Of a stretch of 33,191 nucleotides of DNA, positions 1-12,215 are shown in pieces (position 1 is the first letter of the stretch; every line of letters starts with the position of its first letter). The notes under the pieces are model-generated. The model was not told the origin of the DNA and made no database searches. It worked only from the letters and a program-made list of their open reading frames with translations. The position numbers were made by a program, and so were the translations under genes. This stretch comes from Chloroflexota bacterium (lineage in GTDB: Bacteria > Chloroflexota > Anaerolineae > JAAYEA01), in assembly GCA_012689325.1 (NCBI GenBank), contig JAAYEA010000298.1, positions 1 to 33,191 of the forward strand, read 5' to 3'.

Positions 1-823
1 CGGCGTCCATCTCGAACACGCCCACCTCGTTGGTGGAACCGAAGCGGTTCTTGACGCTGCGCAGCAGGCGGTAGGAGTGAAAGCGCTCGCCTTCCAGGTA
101 GAGCACGGTATCCACCATGTGCTCCAGGACGCGCGGCCCGGCGATGTTGCCGGTCTTGGTGACGTGCCCGACGATGAAAATGGGGATCTGGTAGCCCTTG
201 CCCAGCCGCAGCAACGCAGCGGCGCACTCGCGCACCTGCCCGATGCTGCCCGCCGAGGAGGTCAGGGCCTCGAGGTACACGGACTGGATCGAATCCACGA
301 TCACCGCGCGCGGGCGCATGCGCTCGATATGCGTCAGGATGCGGTCGAGGTTCGTCTCCGCCAGGACGTAGAGCCGCTGCCCGCCCATGACCAGGCGGTC
401 GGCCCGCATCTTGATCTGCTGGGCCGACTCTTCGCCCGACACGTAGAGGATATCGCCCACGCGCTCGGCCAACTGGGCCGCGATCTGCAGCAGCAGGGTG
501 GACTTGCCGATCCCCGGGTCGCCGCCCACCAGGATGATCGAGCCGGGGACGATACCGCCGCCCAGGGTGTGGTTGAACTCTCCCATGGGCACGGGGATCC
601 GCTCAAAGCCGTCCGCCGAGATGTTCGCCAGCGCCACCGGCTCCGTGGCCGGCCCGACGATGTGGAAGGGCGATTGCGCCGTCGCGCTCTTGGCGGTGGA
701 GACCACCGTCTCCACCAGTGCGTTCCACGCGCCGCAACTCGGGCAACGCCCCTCCCACCTGGGAAAACCCTGGCCACACTCCTGGCAGACGAACGCCGTT
801 TTCGTGCTCGCTCTCACCGGCAT
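1..823 (-). CDS. radA: DNA repair protein RadA (C-terminus cut by window edge)
   Basis: RadA is a RecA-like ATPase/helicase that processes branched recombination intermediates. The 274 visible residues hold an N-terminal zinc finger (C13-x2-C16 and C27-x2-C30), a Walker A motif GDPGIGKST at about 101-109, and the RadA-specific KNRFG motif at about 256. The C-terminal Lon-like domain lies beyond base 1. ATG at 823 is chosen because the zinc finger follows at once and a purine-rich stretch (GGGGGG) precedes it; an in-frame extension is blocked by a stop just upstream. It begins 18 bp after the clpC stop, so the two are almost certainly one transcript, as in the clpC-radA order of many Gram-positive bacteria. 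Confidence 0.96.
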   Translation of the reverse strand, partial: MPVRASTKTAFVCQECGQGFPRWEGRCPSCGAWNALVETVVSTAKSATAQSPFHIVGPATEPVALANISADGFERIPVPMGEFNHTLGGGIVPGSIILVGGDPGIGKSTLLLQIAAQLAERVGDILYVSGEESAQQIKMRADRLVMGGQRLYVLAETNLDRILTHIERMRPRAVIVDSIQSVYLEALTSSAGSIGQVRECAAALLRLGKGYQIPIFIVGHVTKTGNIAGPRVLEHMVDTVLYLEGERFHSYRLLRSVKNRFGSTNEVGVFEMDA

Positions 824-841
824 GCCCCCCGCCGCTGCATG

Positions 842-3355
<2,514 letters not shown>

Positions 3356-3434
3356 CTCTCGCTCCTTACGACGATCCGTCCCCTGCGACAACTCGCTACG
3401 TCGACCCGATATGGCGATTCCCTGCTAGACAACC

Positions 3435-3470
3435 AGGGGCTAGCGCTCACCTCTGAGCCTGCTAGCCCCT
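3435..3470 (-). promoter_or_regulatory. Strong hairpin between rpsA and clpC
   Basis: A perfect 10-bp outer stem (AGGGGCTAGC pairing with GCTAGCCCCT) continues into a 5-bp inner stem (GCTCA/TGAGC) with a 4-base loop and a two-base bulge. No U tract follows on either strand. It lies about 130 bases after the S1 stop and 80 bases before the clpC start. It may be a terminator for rpsA, a clpC leader structure or an operator. The rest of the 3356-3597 gap shows no convincing promoter. Confidence 0.55.
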
Positions 3471-3597
3471 CGTCGATAACCGCTATCTTGACTTTGGCGT
3501 TCAGATCTGGGCCTGCCCCAGCTCGAGATTCCCGTTCCTGCCTGGGCCGGTCCCAGCGCAAATCCGCTGCTTGGCTCGCCTCTGGCGGCGCTAACCG

Positions 3598-4812
3598 CTA
3601 CTTGTCATCCTCTTCCGAGCCATCGTCATAGTCGGCGCTGTCATCGGCCTCGGCGTCATCGTACACCTCTTGGGCGCGGCGCTTGCTGAGGCCCAGCCGC
3701 CGGCGTGCGCCGTCGATGCGGATCACGCGCAGCGTCACCACGTCACCCTCTTTGACCACATCCTTGGGGTGATTGATGCGCTCCTCGGACAGCTCCGAGA
3801 TGTGAACCAGGCCCTCGATATCGTTGTCCAGGCGAGCAAAAGCGCCAAAGTCCGTGAGCTTGGTGATGGTGCCCTCCACCAACTGCCCAACGTAATACTT
3901 TTCTTCCACCTGGGTCCAGGGCTCTGGGCGGAGGCGCTTCAGGCTCAGGGCTATGCGATTACGCTCCCGGTCGATCCTCAGAACCTCGACATCCACCTCT
4001 TCGCCAACGTGCACGACCTCGGCAGGGTCGCTGACCCGGCCCCACGACAGCTCCGAGATGTGGATCAGGCCATCGGCTCCGCCGAGATCGACGAAAGCCC
4101 CAAAGCTGCACAGGCTGCTCACGACGCCATGCCGGGCGTCGCCCACCTGGAGCTCCGACAGCAGCGACTCTTTGCGCATGCGCCGGGTGTCTTTCATCGC
4201 TTCCCGCTCGGAGAGGATGAGCCGGTTGCGCTTGCGGTCCACCTCGATGATCTTCAGGTGCAAGGTCTTGTCCACCAAGGCGGCAAAGGCAGACTCTTCG
4301 TTGCCTTCAGTGGTGGCGGCGTTGACGATCTGCCGGGACTCGGCGCTAAGCTGGGAGGCCGGGATAAAGCCCCGCACCTTGCCCACGCGGGCGATGACGC
4401 CGCCCTTGTTAAAGCCGACGATCTGGCGCTCCAGCACCGTTCCGGCTTCCATGAGCTCCTTGGCTTCCTGCCAGTCCTTCTCCATCTGAGCGCGGCGCAG
4501 GGAAAGGACGATATTGCCGATTTCGTCTTCGGGCTGCAGAACATAAGCCACCAAGCTGGCGCCGACCTTGAGCTCGCTCAGCTCGGCCTCGCTCATGTGC
4601 TCCAGTTCGCGCCGGGAGATCACCGCATCGCCTTTGGCGCCGATATCCACCTGGATATCATCGCCATCCCTGCTCACGATCACACCCTCGACGATCTCCC
4701 CGCGGTGGAAGCCCTTGTTGGCAAAGGATTCCTCCAACATGTCGGCAAAATTCATCGTGGCTTCTGGCGCCCCTCCCTCTTGCTGCGACTCGAAGTCCTG
4801 GCGGTCTTCCAT
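3598..4812 (-). CDS. rpsA: 30S ribosomal protein S1 (four S1 domains)
   Basis: S1 binds mRNA on the 30S subunit and aids initiation. The 404-residue product has four S1/OB-fold repeats at about 37-103, 122-205, 221-290 and 308-376. The third and fourth carry the classic FGAFV/FGAFA and GL(I/V)HISELS signatures. The tail is very acidic (Asp/Glu-rich from about 385). Four repeats match the shorter S1 of many non-proteobacteria, against six in E. coli. ATG at 4812 is preceded by AAGG and GAGG, and a good promoter sits 30 bases further upstream, immediately after ridA. It is probably transcribed on its own. Confidence 0.93.
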   Translation of the reverse strand: MEDRQDFESQQEGGAPEATMNFADMLEESFANKGFHRGEIVEGVIVSRDGDDIQVDIGAKGDAVISRRELEHMSEAELSELKVGASLVAYVLQPEDEIGNIVLSLRRAQMEKDWQEAKELMEAGTVLERQIVGFNKGGVIARVGKVRGFIPASQLSAESRQIVNAATTEGNEESAFAALVDKTLHLKIIEVDRKRNRLILSEREAMKDTRRMRKESLLSELQVGDARHGVVSSLCSFGAFVDLGGADGLIHISELSWGRVSDPAEVVHVGEEVDVEVLRIDRERNRIALSLKRLRPEPWTQVEEKYYVGQLVEGTITKLTDFGAFARLDNDIEGLVHISELSEERINHPKDVVKEGDVVTLRVIRIDGARRRLGLSKRRAQEVYDDAEADDSADYDDGSEEDDK

Positions 4813-4844
4813 ACACCTTACCTCACTCGTGGATTTGCAACCAT

Positions 4845-4872
4845 ATTATACCCGATTCGCCACAAAAAGCAA
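4845..4872 (-). promoter_or_regulatory. Promoter of rpsA
   Basis: On the minus strand TTGCTT (-35, 4867-4872) is followed after 16 bases by a perfect TATAAT (-10, 4845-4850). Transcription would start near 4838, about 25 bases before the S1 start codon. The -35 box lies directly after the ridA stop. Confidence 0.75.
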
Positions 4873-4874
4873 GG

Positions 4875-5258
4875 CTATCCCTTGACGGCGACAGCTTCGA
4901 TCTCGACCAGGATGCCCATGGGCAGCGCTGCCACCTGCACCGTGGTGCGCGCCGGCGGGTCCTGGGGAAAGAACTCGGCATAGACGGCGTTCATGGCGGC
5001 AAAGTCCTTGATATCCTGCAAAAAGACCGTGGTCTTGACCACCCGCGCCATGGAGCTGCCCGCCGCATCGAGGATCGCGGTGATGTTGCGCAGCGTCTGG
5101 CGCGTCTGCTCGGCGATGCCCCCCTCGACGACCTTGCGTGTCGCGGGATCCACCCCGCCCTGGCCAGCCGTGAACACCAGGTCGCCGGTCACGATCCCCT
5201 GGGAGTAGGGGCCGATCGCCCCGGGAGCCTTGGTTGTGGATACCACTTGGCGTGTCAT
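4875..5258 (-). CDS. ridA: RidA family enamine/imine deaminase
   Basis: RidA (YjgF/YER057c/UK114) proteins hydrolyse reactive enamine/imine intermediates such as 2-aminoacrylate formed by PLP enzymes. The 127-residue length is typical. Family signatures are AIGPYSQG near residue 14, FTAGQGGVDP, the helix TRQTLRNITAILDAAG, VFLQDIKDFAAMN, and the C-terminal PARTTVQVAALPMG containing the conserved Arg of the active site. ATG at 5258 has AAGGAG 8 bases upstream and its own promoter at 5295-5323. Confidence 0.95.
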   Translation of the reverse strand: MTRQVVSTTKAPGAIGPYSQGIVTGDLVFTAGQGGVDPATRKVVEGGIAEQTRQTLRNITAILDAAGSSMARVVKTTVFLQDIKDFAAMNAVYAEFFPQDPPARTTVQVAALPMGILVEIEAVAVKG

Positions 5259-5294
5259 GTGATGATCTCCTTTTCTGGTGATGGGTCCAACCGT

Positions 5295-5323
5295 ATTCTA
5301 CCGTCCAAAGCGGATTCGGTCAA
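5295..5323 (-). promoter_or_regulatory. Promoter of ridA
   Basis: On the minus strand TTGACC (5318-5323) and TAGAAT (5295-5300) are separated by 17 bases, giving five of six matches in each box. The start point would be near 5288, about 30 bases before the ridA ATG. Confidence 0.75.
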
Positions 5324-5339
5324 GGCGCCTGACACGAAG

Positions 5340-5368
5340 AAGCGGGGAGGCTGCTGACCTCCCCGCTT
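5340..5368 (-). terminator. Hairpin terminator after leuS
   Basis: A perfect 11-bp stem (AAGCGGGGAGG with CCTCCCCGCTT) and a 7-base loop begin 5 bases after the leuS stop. Only a short pyrimidine run (CTTC) follows, so it lacks a classic U tract. Confidence 0.65.
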
Positions 5369-5372
5369 GGTC

Positions 5373-8183
<2,811 letters not shown>

Positions 8184-8343
8184 CGTAAACCTCCTATGGG
8201 GAAGGCAGTTGCTCAGTGGATCCCAGCCAGGGCAGCTCACCCAACCAGAGTCGCCGCGGCCGGGAGTGGCGCGGTTCATCCGGTTGGGCGCGCAAGGATG
8301 AGCGCTTGATTCGCGGGTCGGTTCGTCGCTTGGCGCATCGGAC

Positions 8344-9078
8344 CTAGGCCCCCTTACGGCTGAGGATCACCATACGCGGTGATTCCCAACTCAACGGCTG
8401 CCGATCGTAGCCGCCATAGACCTGGACCACGTCCAGGCCCACCAGCGTCAGCAGCAGGCGCAACTCGGCAAAGGTGTAGGCGCGGATCGAGTTCGGATAG
8501 ACGCGGCGCGTGCCATCGGCCTCGACCAGCGTCCACGAGCCATAGACCCGGCTCTCCTGGTGGTCGAAGGAACGCTCCTCCAACACCAGGCAATCGCCTC
8601 GATCGTACCAGTTCTGCTCCTCAAAGTAGCGCACCAGGAAATCGTGGTTCACCACGTCCAGGACGAAGTGGCCGCCCGGCGCGAGTACCCGCGCCGCTTC
8701 CTGCAGGACTTGGAGGTTTTCGCCCTCCCGCTCGAAATAGCCGAACGCAGTGAACAGGTTCAACACCACGTCAAAACCGCCGCGCAGCGGCAGGCGGCGC
8801 GCGTCGGCCCGCACCCAATCCACCGCGGCGCCCTGTTCCCGCGCATCGGCTTGGGCCTTGGACAGCAGCGCCTCGGAGAGGTCCAAGCCCGTCACCCGGC
8901 AGCCTTTGGCCGCCAGGGGGATGGCGTGCCGCCCATAGCCGCAGCAGAGGTCCAAAACCTTGGTGCCCCGCCGCAGCGTCACCATGCGGCCCAGGCTATC
9001 CACCTCCTGGAGCGTGGTGTCGTGCCAGTCCATCCGCAGGTAATCCGGGCCGAACAGGTCCCTGTACCAGTCTTGCAT
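8344..9078 (-). CDS. Class I SAM-dependent methyltransferase
   Basis: A 244-residue Rossmann-fold methyltransferase. Motif I is VLDLCCGYGR at 41-50, and the acidic ribose-binding residue is Asp66 in VTGLDLSE. Motif II-like RADARRLPL and the FDVVLNLFTAFGYF region follow. The substrate is unknown; this is the broad Methyltransf_25/11 type. I start at ATG 9078, preceded by AAAGG. The longer reading frame to 9189 would run through the T-box antiterminator and terminator and is rejected. It is the first protein gene after the T-box terminator and is followed by leuS in the same direction, so leucine-tRNA charging probably controls it too. Confidence 0.88.
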   Translation of the reverse strand: MQDWYRDLFGPDYLRMDWHDTTLQEVDSLGRMVTLRRGTKVLDLCCGYGRHAIPLAAKGCRVTGLDLSEALLSKAQADAREQGAAVDWVRADARRLPLRGGFDVVLNLFTAFGYFEREGENLQVLQEAARVLAPGGHFVLDVVNHDFLVRYFEEQNWYDRGDCLVLEERSFDHQESRVYGSWTLVEADGTRRVYPNSIRAYTFAELRLLLTLVGLDVVQVYGGYDRQPLSWESPRMVILSRKGA

Positions 9079-9092
9079 GGCGCCTTTCAATG

Positions 9093-9131
9093 AAAAAGCC
9101 CCTCGCCTGCGCATCCGCAGGGACGAAGGGC
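9093..9131 (-). terminator. T-box intrinsic terminator
   Basis: Reading the minus strand, GCCCTTCG (9131-9124), a two-base bulge and CCTGCG pair with CGCAGG and CGAGGGGC (9105-9098) around a GATG loop, giving a 14-bp stem with one wobble. Five U residues follow at 9097-9093. Its 5' strand overlaps the bases CGUCCCU that the antiterminator needs, so the two folds exclude each other. It ends 14 bases before the methyltransferase start codon. Confidence 0.92.
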
Positions 9132-9176
9132 CGCTCCGTGGTACCACCCTGATTGACAAAGATGGCATGGAAAGGG

Positions 9177-9205
9177 ATGATGGGCGCACAATGTGCGCCC
9201 ATCAT
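9177..9205 (-). terminator. Palindromic hairpin after tRNA-Ala(GGC)
   Basis: A perfect inverted repeat with 14-bp arms (9177-9190 and 9192-9205, ATGATGGGCGCACA and complement) around a single central base. It lies 10 bases after the tRNA 3' end and 26 bases before the T-box core. On the minus strand CCCTTTCC follows, which is only weakly U-rich. It could terminate the tRNA transcript or be a processing or spacer element of the leader. Confidence 0.6.
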
Positions 9206-9215
9206 TCATCCATCG

Positions 9216-9291
<76 letters not shown>

Positions 9292-9488
9292 ACGATCTTG
9301 TCCACTCTGGGCATGGTAACGAATGCCACTCGGCGACGGCTACAGGATTCACCGTCGCGGCTCCCAGGCGAGTTCGGCCTTGTCTGCGCTCCCCTGTTGG
9401 CGCCAATGCCAGGCTCTCACCCACGCTCCGCCCGGCTCTCTGCAGGGGATGGCCTACTACTCCTGTTCCCGGCCTTTTTCATATGACA

Positions 9489-9561
9489 TGGAGCTGAGGG
9501 GATTCGAACCCCTGGCCTCATCAGTGCGATTGATGCGCTCTCCCAGCTGAGCCACAGCCCC
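9489..9561 (-). tRNA. tRNA-Ala (anticodon CGC)
   Basis: A 73-base cloverleaf with the G3:U70 pair, anticodon loop ATCGCAC (CGC) and a T arm identical to that of tRNA-Ala(GGC). The 3' CCA is not encoded; only the discriminator A is present. It starts about 10 bases after the predicted transcription start of a near-consensus promoter. The T-box stem I begins about 20 bases after its 3' end, with no room for a separate promoter outside the tRNA. Confidence 0.97.
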
Positions 9562-9577
9562 ATGAATTGCGGCGTCT

Positions 9578-9606
9578 AGTATACCCCTTAACGGTTTCTT
9601 TGTCAA
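9578..9606 (-). promoter_or_regulatory. Strong promoter of the tRNA-Ala / T-box / leuS transcript
   Basis: On the minus strand a perfect TTGACA (9601-9606), a 17-base spacer and TATACT (9578-9583) place the start near 9571. This is one of the best promoters in the window. I see no other candidate between here and the T-box. Confidence 0.9.
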
Positions 9607-9643
9607 ATCGCCCCCGGACGCAACTTGGCCGCGCGCATCTGCG

Positions 9644-9649
9644 TATATT
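9644..9649 (+). promoter_or_regulatory. Possible -10 box for the MBL-flavodoxin unit
   Basis: TATATT lies 51 bases before the first ATG, in a short AT-richer patch. No convincing -35 box is at the right distance, so this is tentative. Confidence 0.35.
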
Positions 9650-9700
9650 ACACGAACACGCTGGGCCCGATCACACAAGCGCTTCCAGCGAGGGGACCAC

Positions 9701-10384
9701 ATGATGCAGGCCATCCGAACCATCACGCTCGCCCTGCCCTATGGGCTCGGGACGGTCAACTGCTACCTGCTCTCCGCCGGCAAGGGCCACATCTTGATCG
9801 ACACAGGGCCTTCCCACCGCCGGGCGATCCTCGATCAGGAGCTGGCGCGGTCCGGATGCCTGCCCGGCCAGCCCCTGCTGGTCGTCCTCACCCACGGCGA
9901 TTTCGATCACACCGGCAACGTCGCGCATATCTGCGCCGGGCACGGCGCCCAGTCGGCGATGGGCGCCGACGACGCGCCCATGGTCGAACGGGGCGACATG
10001 TTCGCCGGGAGAAAGCGCCCCAACTGGCTGGTGCGCTCGCTCGCGCCGCTCCTCTTTGGCTTCCACCAGGCGGAGCGGTTCCGGCCCGATTGGCTGCCGC
10101 AAGAGGGCGATGCCCTATCGGCCCATGGGCTCGACGCCCGGGTGCTCAGCTTGCCCGGGCACTCGCGGGGCTCCCTGGGCATCCTCACCGCCGAGGGCGA
10201 CCTCTTTTGCGGCGACCTGCTCGACAACACCGCGCAGCCGGCGCTCAATTCCTTGATGGACGACCCCGCGGCAGGGCAAGCGAGCCTCGCCAGGCTCTCC
10301 GCCCTGCCCATCCGCACCGTTTACCCCGGGCACGGGCAACCGTTCCCGATGTCAAAACTCGCCACAGGAGGCACGTCTCGATGA
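9701..10384 (+). CDS. MBL-fold metallo-hydrolase
   Basis: The 227-residue product is a glyoxalase-II-like metallo-beta-lactamase fold hydrolase. Metal ligands are HGDFDH at 65-70 (an HxDxDH variant of the usual HxHxDH), His154 in LPGHSRGS, Asp172 in FCGDLL and His211 in VYPGHG. The substrate cannot be read from sequence. ATG 9701 follows GAGGGG at 5 bases; a second ATG lies one codon on. Its stop overlaps the start of the flavodoxin gene (ATGA), so the two are translationally coupled. That pairing recalls flavodiiron proteins, where an MBL-like diiron domain (HxExDH) is fused to flavodoxin, but overall similarity to that family is not evident. Confidence 0.9.
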   Translation: MMQAIRTITLALPYGLGTVNCYLLSAGKGHILIDTGPSHRRAILDQELARSGCLPGQPLLVVLTHGDFDHTGNVAHICAGHGAQSAMGADDAPMVERGDMFAGRKRPNWLVRSLAPLLFGFHQAERFRPDWLPQEGDALSAHGLDARVLSLPGHSRGSLGILTAEGDLFCGDLLDNTAQPALNSLMDDPAAGQASLARLSALPIRTVYPGHGQPFPMSKLATGGTSR

Positions 10385-10851
10385 AAGCGATGGTCGTGTA
10401 CGATTCGGTCTTTGGCAACACGGAAAAGATCGCCCAGGCGGTGGGCGCGGCGCTGGCGGTCGAGGCGCGCCGCGTGGGCGACCTCCAGCCGGGGCAGTTG
10501 GCCGGGCTCGAGCTGCTGGTCGTCGGCTCGCCCACCCGCGGTTTTCGGCCCACCCCCGCCCTGAGTGCCTGGCTGAAGAGCCTGCCCGCGGGGAGCCTGC
10601 AGGGCGTCAAGGTGGCCGCTTTCGACACCCGCATGACCCAGGAGGCGGTGGACACCGCCGTGTTCTTTCTCAAGTACTTGGTGAAAGCCTTTGGCTATGC
10701 CAGCAAGACCATCGCGAAGGAGCTCCAGCGAGCCGGCGGCGAACTGGCCGCCGCCGAGGGCTTTTTCGTCACCGGCACGGAGGGCCCGCTGGTCGGGGGC
10801 GAGCTGGAGCGGGCCACCTCGTGGGCGGGGCAGCTCGCAACTGCCCGCTAG
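10381..10851 (+). CDS. Flavodoxin domain protein
   Basis: A 156-residue flavodoxin-like protein. The N-terminus MKAMVVYDSVFGNTEKIA is the FMN phosphate-binding loop with GNT at 12-14, and VVGSPTRGFRPTP resembles the second FMN loop. It probably carries electrons or senses redox state in the cytoplasm; the partner is unknown. The start codon overlaps the stop of the MBL hydrolase, and the next gene begins 34 bases after its stop, so the three genes look like one operon. Confidence 0.9.
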   Translation: MKAMVVYDSVFGNTEKIAQAVGAALAVEARRVGDLQPGQLAGLELLVVGSPTRGFRPTPALSAWLKSLPAGSLQGVKVAAFDTRMTQEAVDTAVFFLKYLVKAFGYASKTIAKELQRAGGELAAAEGFFVTGTEGPLVGGELERATSWAGQLATAR

Positions 10852-10885
10852 CCCGCGGAGCGGCCCCAGAGAAGGGAGGGACCGC

Positions 10886-11356
10886 ATGACCACCCAAGCC
10901 AGCGTTAATCCCTGGTGGGCCGCGCTCACCGTCTGGGCCGTCGTGAACGCTGTCAACCTGCTGCAGGCCGCGGGGTTCCTCTCGCGGCTGCGCGCCGGCG
11001 ACCGCGCGATCAACCATGCCCTTGGCTATGTCATCCTGGCCATGGCCGTCCCAGCGGCCATGGCCCTGTTCGCCCTCGTTCGCGCTGGAGCAGGCTGGCT
11101 GCACTGGGCCGGCCTGGTCGTCTTTCTCCTGTTTCTGGCGCTCATGCTCATGGTGGACTATGCCCGGCCCGTCGAGTTCCGCGCGCCCCGGCGCCCCGGC
11201 ATCCTGGTTCCCTACCTGACGCTCTTTTTCAGCGCGATCCTGCTGATGGGCCTGCCCATGTTCCGCCTGGACCGCGCGCTCTGGCTCATCACCATCGCGA
11301 CCACCGCGCTGTTGCTCGGCGCCATGGTCCTGGCCATGCGCAAGGGCGTCGGCTGA
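10886..11356 (+). CDS. Small integral membrane protein of unknown function
   Basis: The 156-residue product is mostly hydrophobic, with about five predicted membrane helices near 10-31, 45-67, 73-90, 106-125 and 131-150. I do not recognise a family. ATG 10886 follows GGGAGGG at 5 bases. It is the last gene of the MBL-flavodoxin unit and ends at a shared terminator, which suggests a membrane partner for the flavodoxin, but that is inference. Confidence 0.8.
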   Translation: MTTQASVNPWWAALTVWAVVNAVNLLQAAGFLSRLRAGDRAINHALGYVILAMAVPAAMALFALVRAGAGWLHWAGLVVFLLFLALMLMVDYARPVEFRAPRRPGILVPYLTLFFSAILLMGLPMFRLDRALWLITIATTALLLGAMVLAMRKGVG

Positions 11357-11358
11357 AG

Positions 11359-11392
11359 CGAAAGCCCTGACGAATCTCCGCCAGGGCTTTCG
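11359..11392. terminator. Bidirectional terminator between convergent genes
   Basis: An 11-bp perfect stem (CGAAAGCCCTG with CAGGGCTTTCG) and a 12-base loop sit between the membrane protein (plus) and GNAT (minus) stops. The stem ends supply AAA/TTT runs on both strands, so it can serve both transcripts. Confidence 0.85.
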
Positions 11393-11393
11393 T

Positions 11394-12215
11394 TTACGGC
11401 GCGGCGTAGCGGTCGATTTTTCCGCACTCGCGAAAGCCGATCCGCCGGTAGACGTTGATCCCCAGGGGGAAGGCCTCCAGGATGCCGATGCGATAGCCCT
11501 GCGCCCGCGCCTCGCGCAGCGGCGCCAGGGTGATGGCGGTGCCGATGCCCCGGCCCCGCGCCTCCGGCAGCGTCCCCACCCAATAAATCCCCGCCACGCC
11601 GCTGCTCAAGAGCAGCTTGGAGGTGGCCACCGGCTGGCCGTTCCAGAGCCCCAGGTAGAGCCGCGCCGGCCAGCCCAGGCCGAGGCTGCCATAGAGCGCC
11701 GCCAGCGGCAGCTCGACCTCCGGCGGCAGCCGAAAGCTCGCCACGATGACGCGAATCCACTGGCGCAACCCCTGCTCATCCTCCACCGGCACGACCTCCA
11801 GCCCCGCCGGGTGGGGCAGAGCGTCGTTGAGGGCGTGCAGGTCCACGGCCATCCCCGGCGGTCCGCCGCGGACCAGCCCGTTGGCGGCCAGGTGCTCGCC
11901 CAGCCCGGCGGGCTGCGACGAGGGGCCGACGAACCAGGTCATGGGCAGGCGCCGCTCCCGAAACCAGGCGAGCGCCTCCGCCACGCGGCGGCCAGCTCCG
12001 TCCTCGGCCAGCCGCGCGCGGAGCGCGCCGTTCAACAGCGGCAAGGGCAGGCCGGTGGCGTAGCGCAGCAGGTCGCCGTCATCGCGCAGCTCGGCCGCCG
12101 GCGCGCGCCCCAGCCGCTCGATCCGGTCCAGCACGTTGGCCTCCAGGGCCCGCGCTAGCCCTTCCGCCGATACGTCGGCGCGAGGAGGCTCGGCGCGAAA
12201 GAAACTCGGGCTCAC
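11394..12215 (-). CDS. GNAT family N-acetyltransferase
   Basis: A 273-residue protein with a C-terminal GNAT fold. The acetyl-CoA pyrophosphate loop is RGRGIGTA at 220-227, preceded by GIYWVGTLPEA and followed by NVYRRIGF, the usual last motif. The N-terminal half (about 1-130) is a divergent GNAT-like or substrate domain. The substrate is unknown. The start is GTG at 12215, overlapping the upstream gene's stop as GTGA, so it is coupled to the oligogalacturonate-lyase-like gene. Confidence 0.88.
   Translation of the reverse strand: MSPSFFRAEPPRADVSAEGLARALEANVLDRIERLGRAPAAELRDDGDLLRYATGLPLPLLNGALRARLAEDGAGRRVAEALAWFRERRLPMTWFVGPSSQPAGLGEHLAANGLVRGGPPGMAVDLHALNDALPHPAGLEVVPVEDEQGLRQWIRVIVASFRLPPEVELPLAALYGSLGLGWPARLYLGLWNGQPVATSKLLLSSGVAGIYWVGTLPEARGRGIGTAITLAPLREARAQGYRIGILEAFPLGINVYRRIGFRECGKIDRYAAP

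Noticed and set aside
3435-3470. Canonical CIRCE element for HrcA
   Set aside because: Only one half-site resembles TTAGCACTC, and the spacing is six to eight bases instead of nine. Kept as an unassigned hairpin.
9079-9189. 37-codon N-terminal extension of the methyltransferase
   Set aside because: It would translate through the T-box antiterminator and terminator, is not methyltransferase-like, and a better ribosome site precedes ATG 9078.
9625-10380. Long frame upstream of and in frame with flavodoxin
   Set aside because: It overlaps the MBL hydrolase in another frame. The flavodoxin homology starts exactly at the ATG at 10381 that overlaps the MBL stop.
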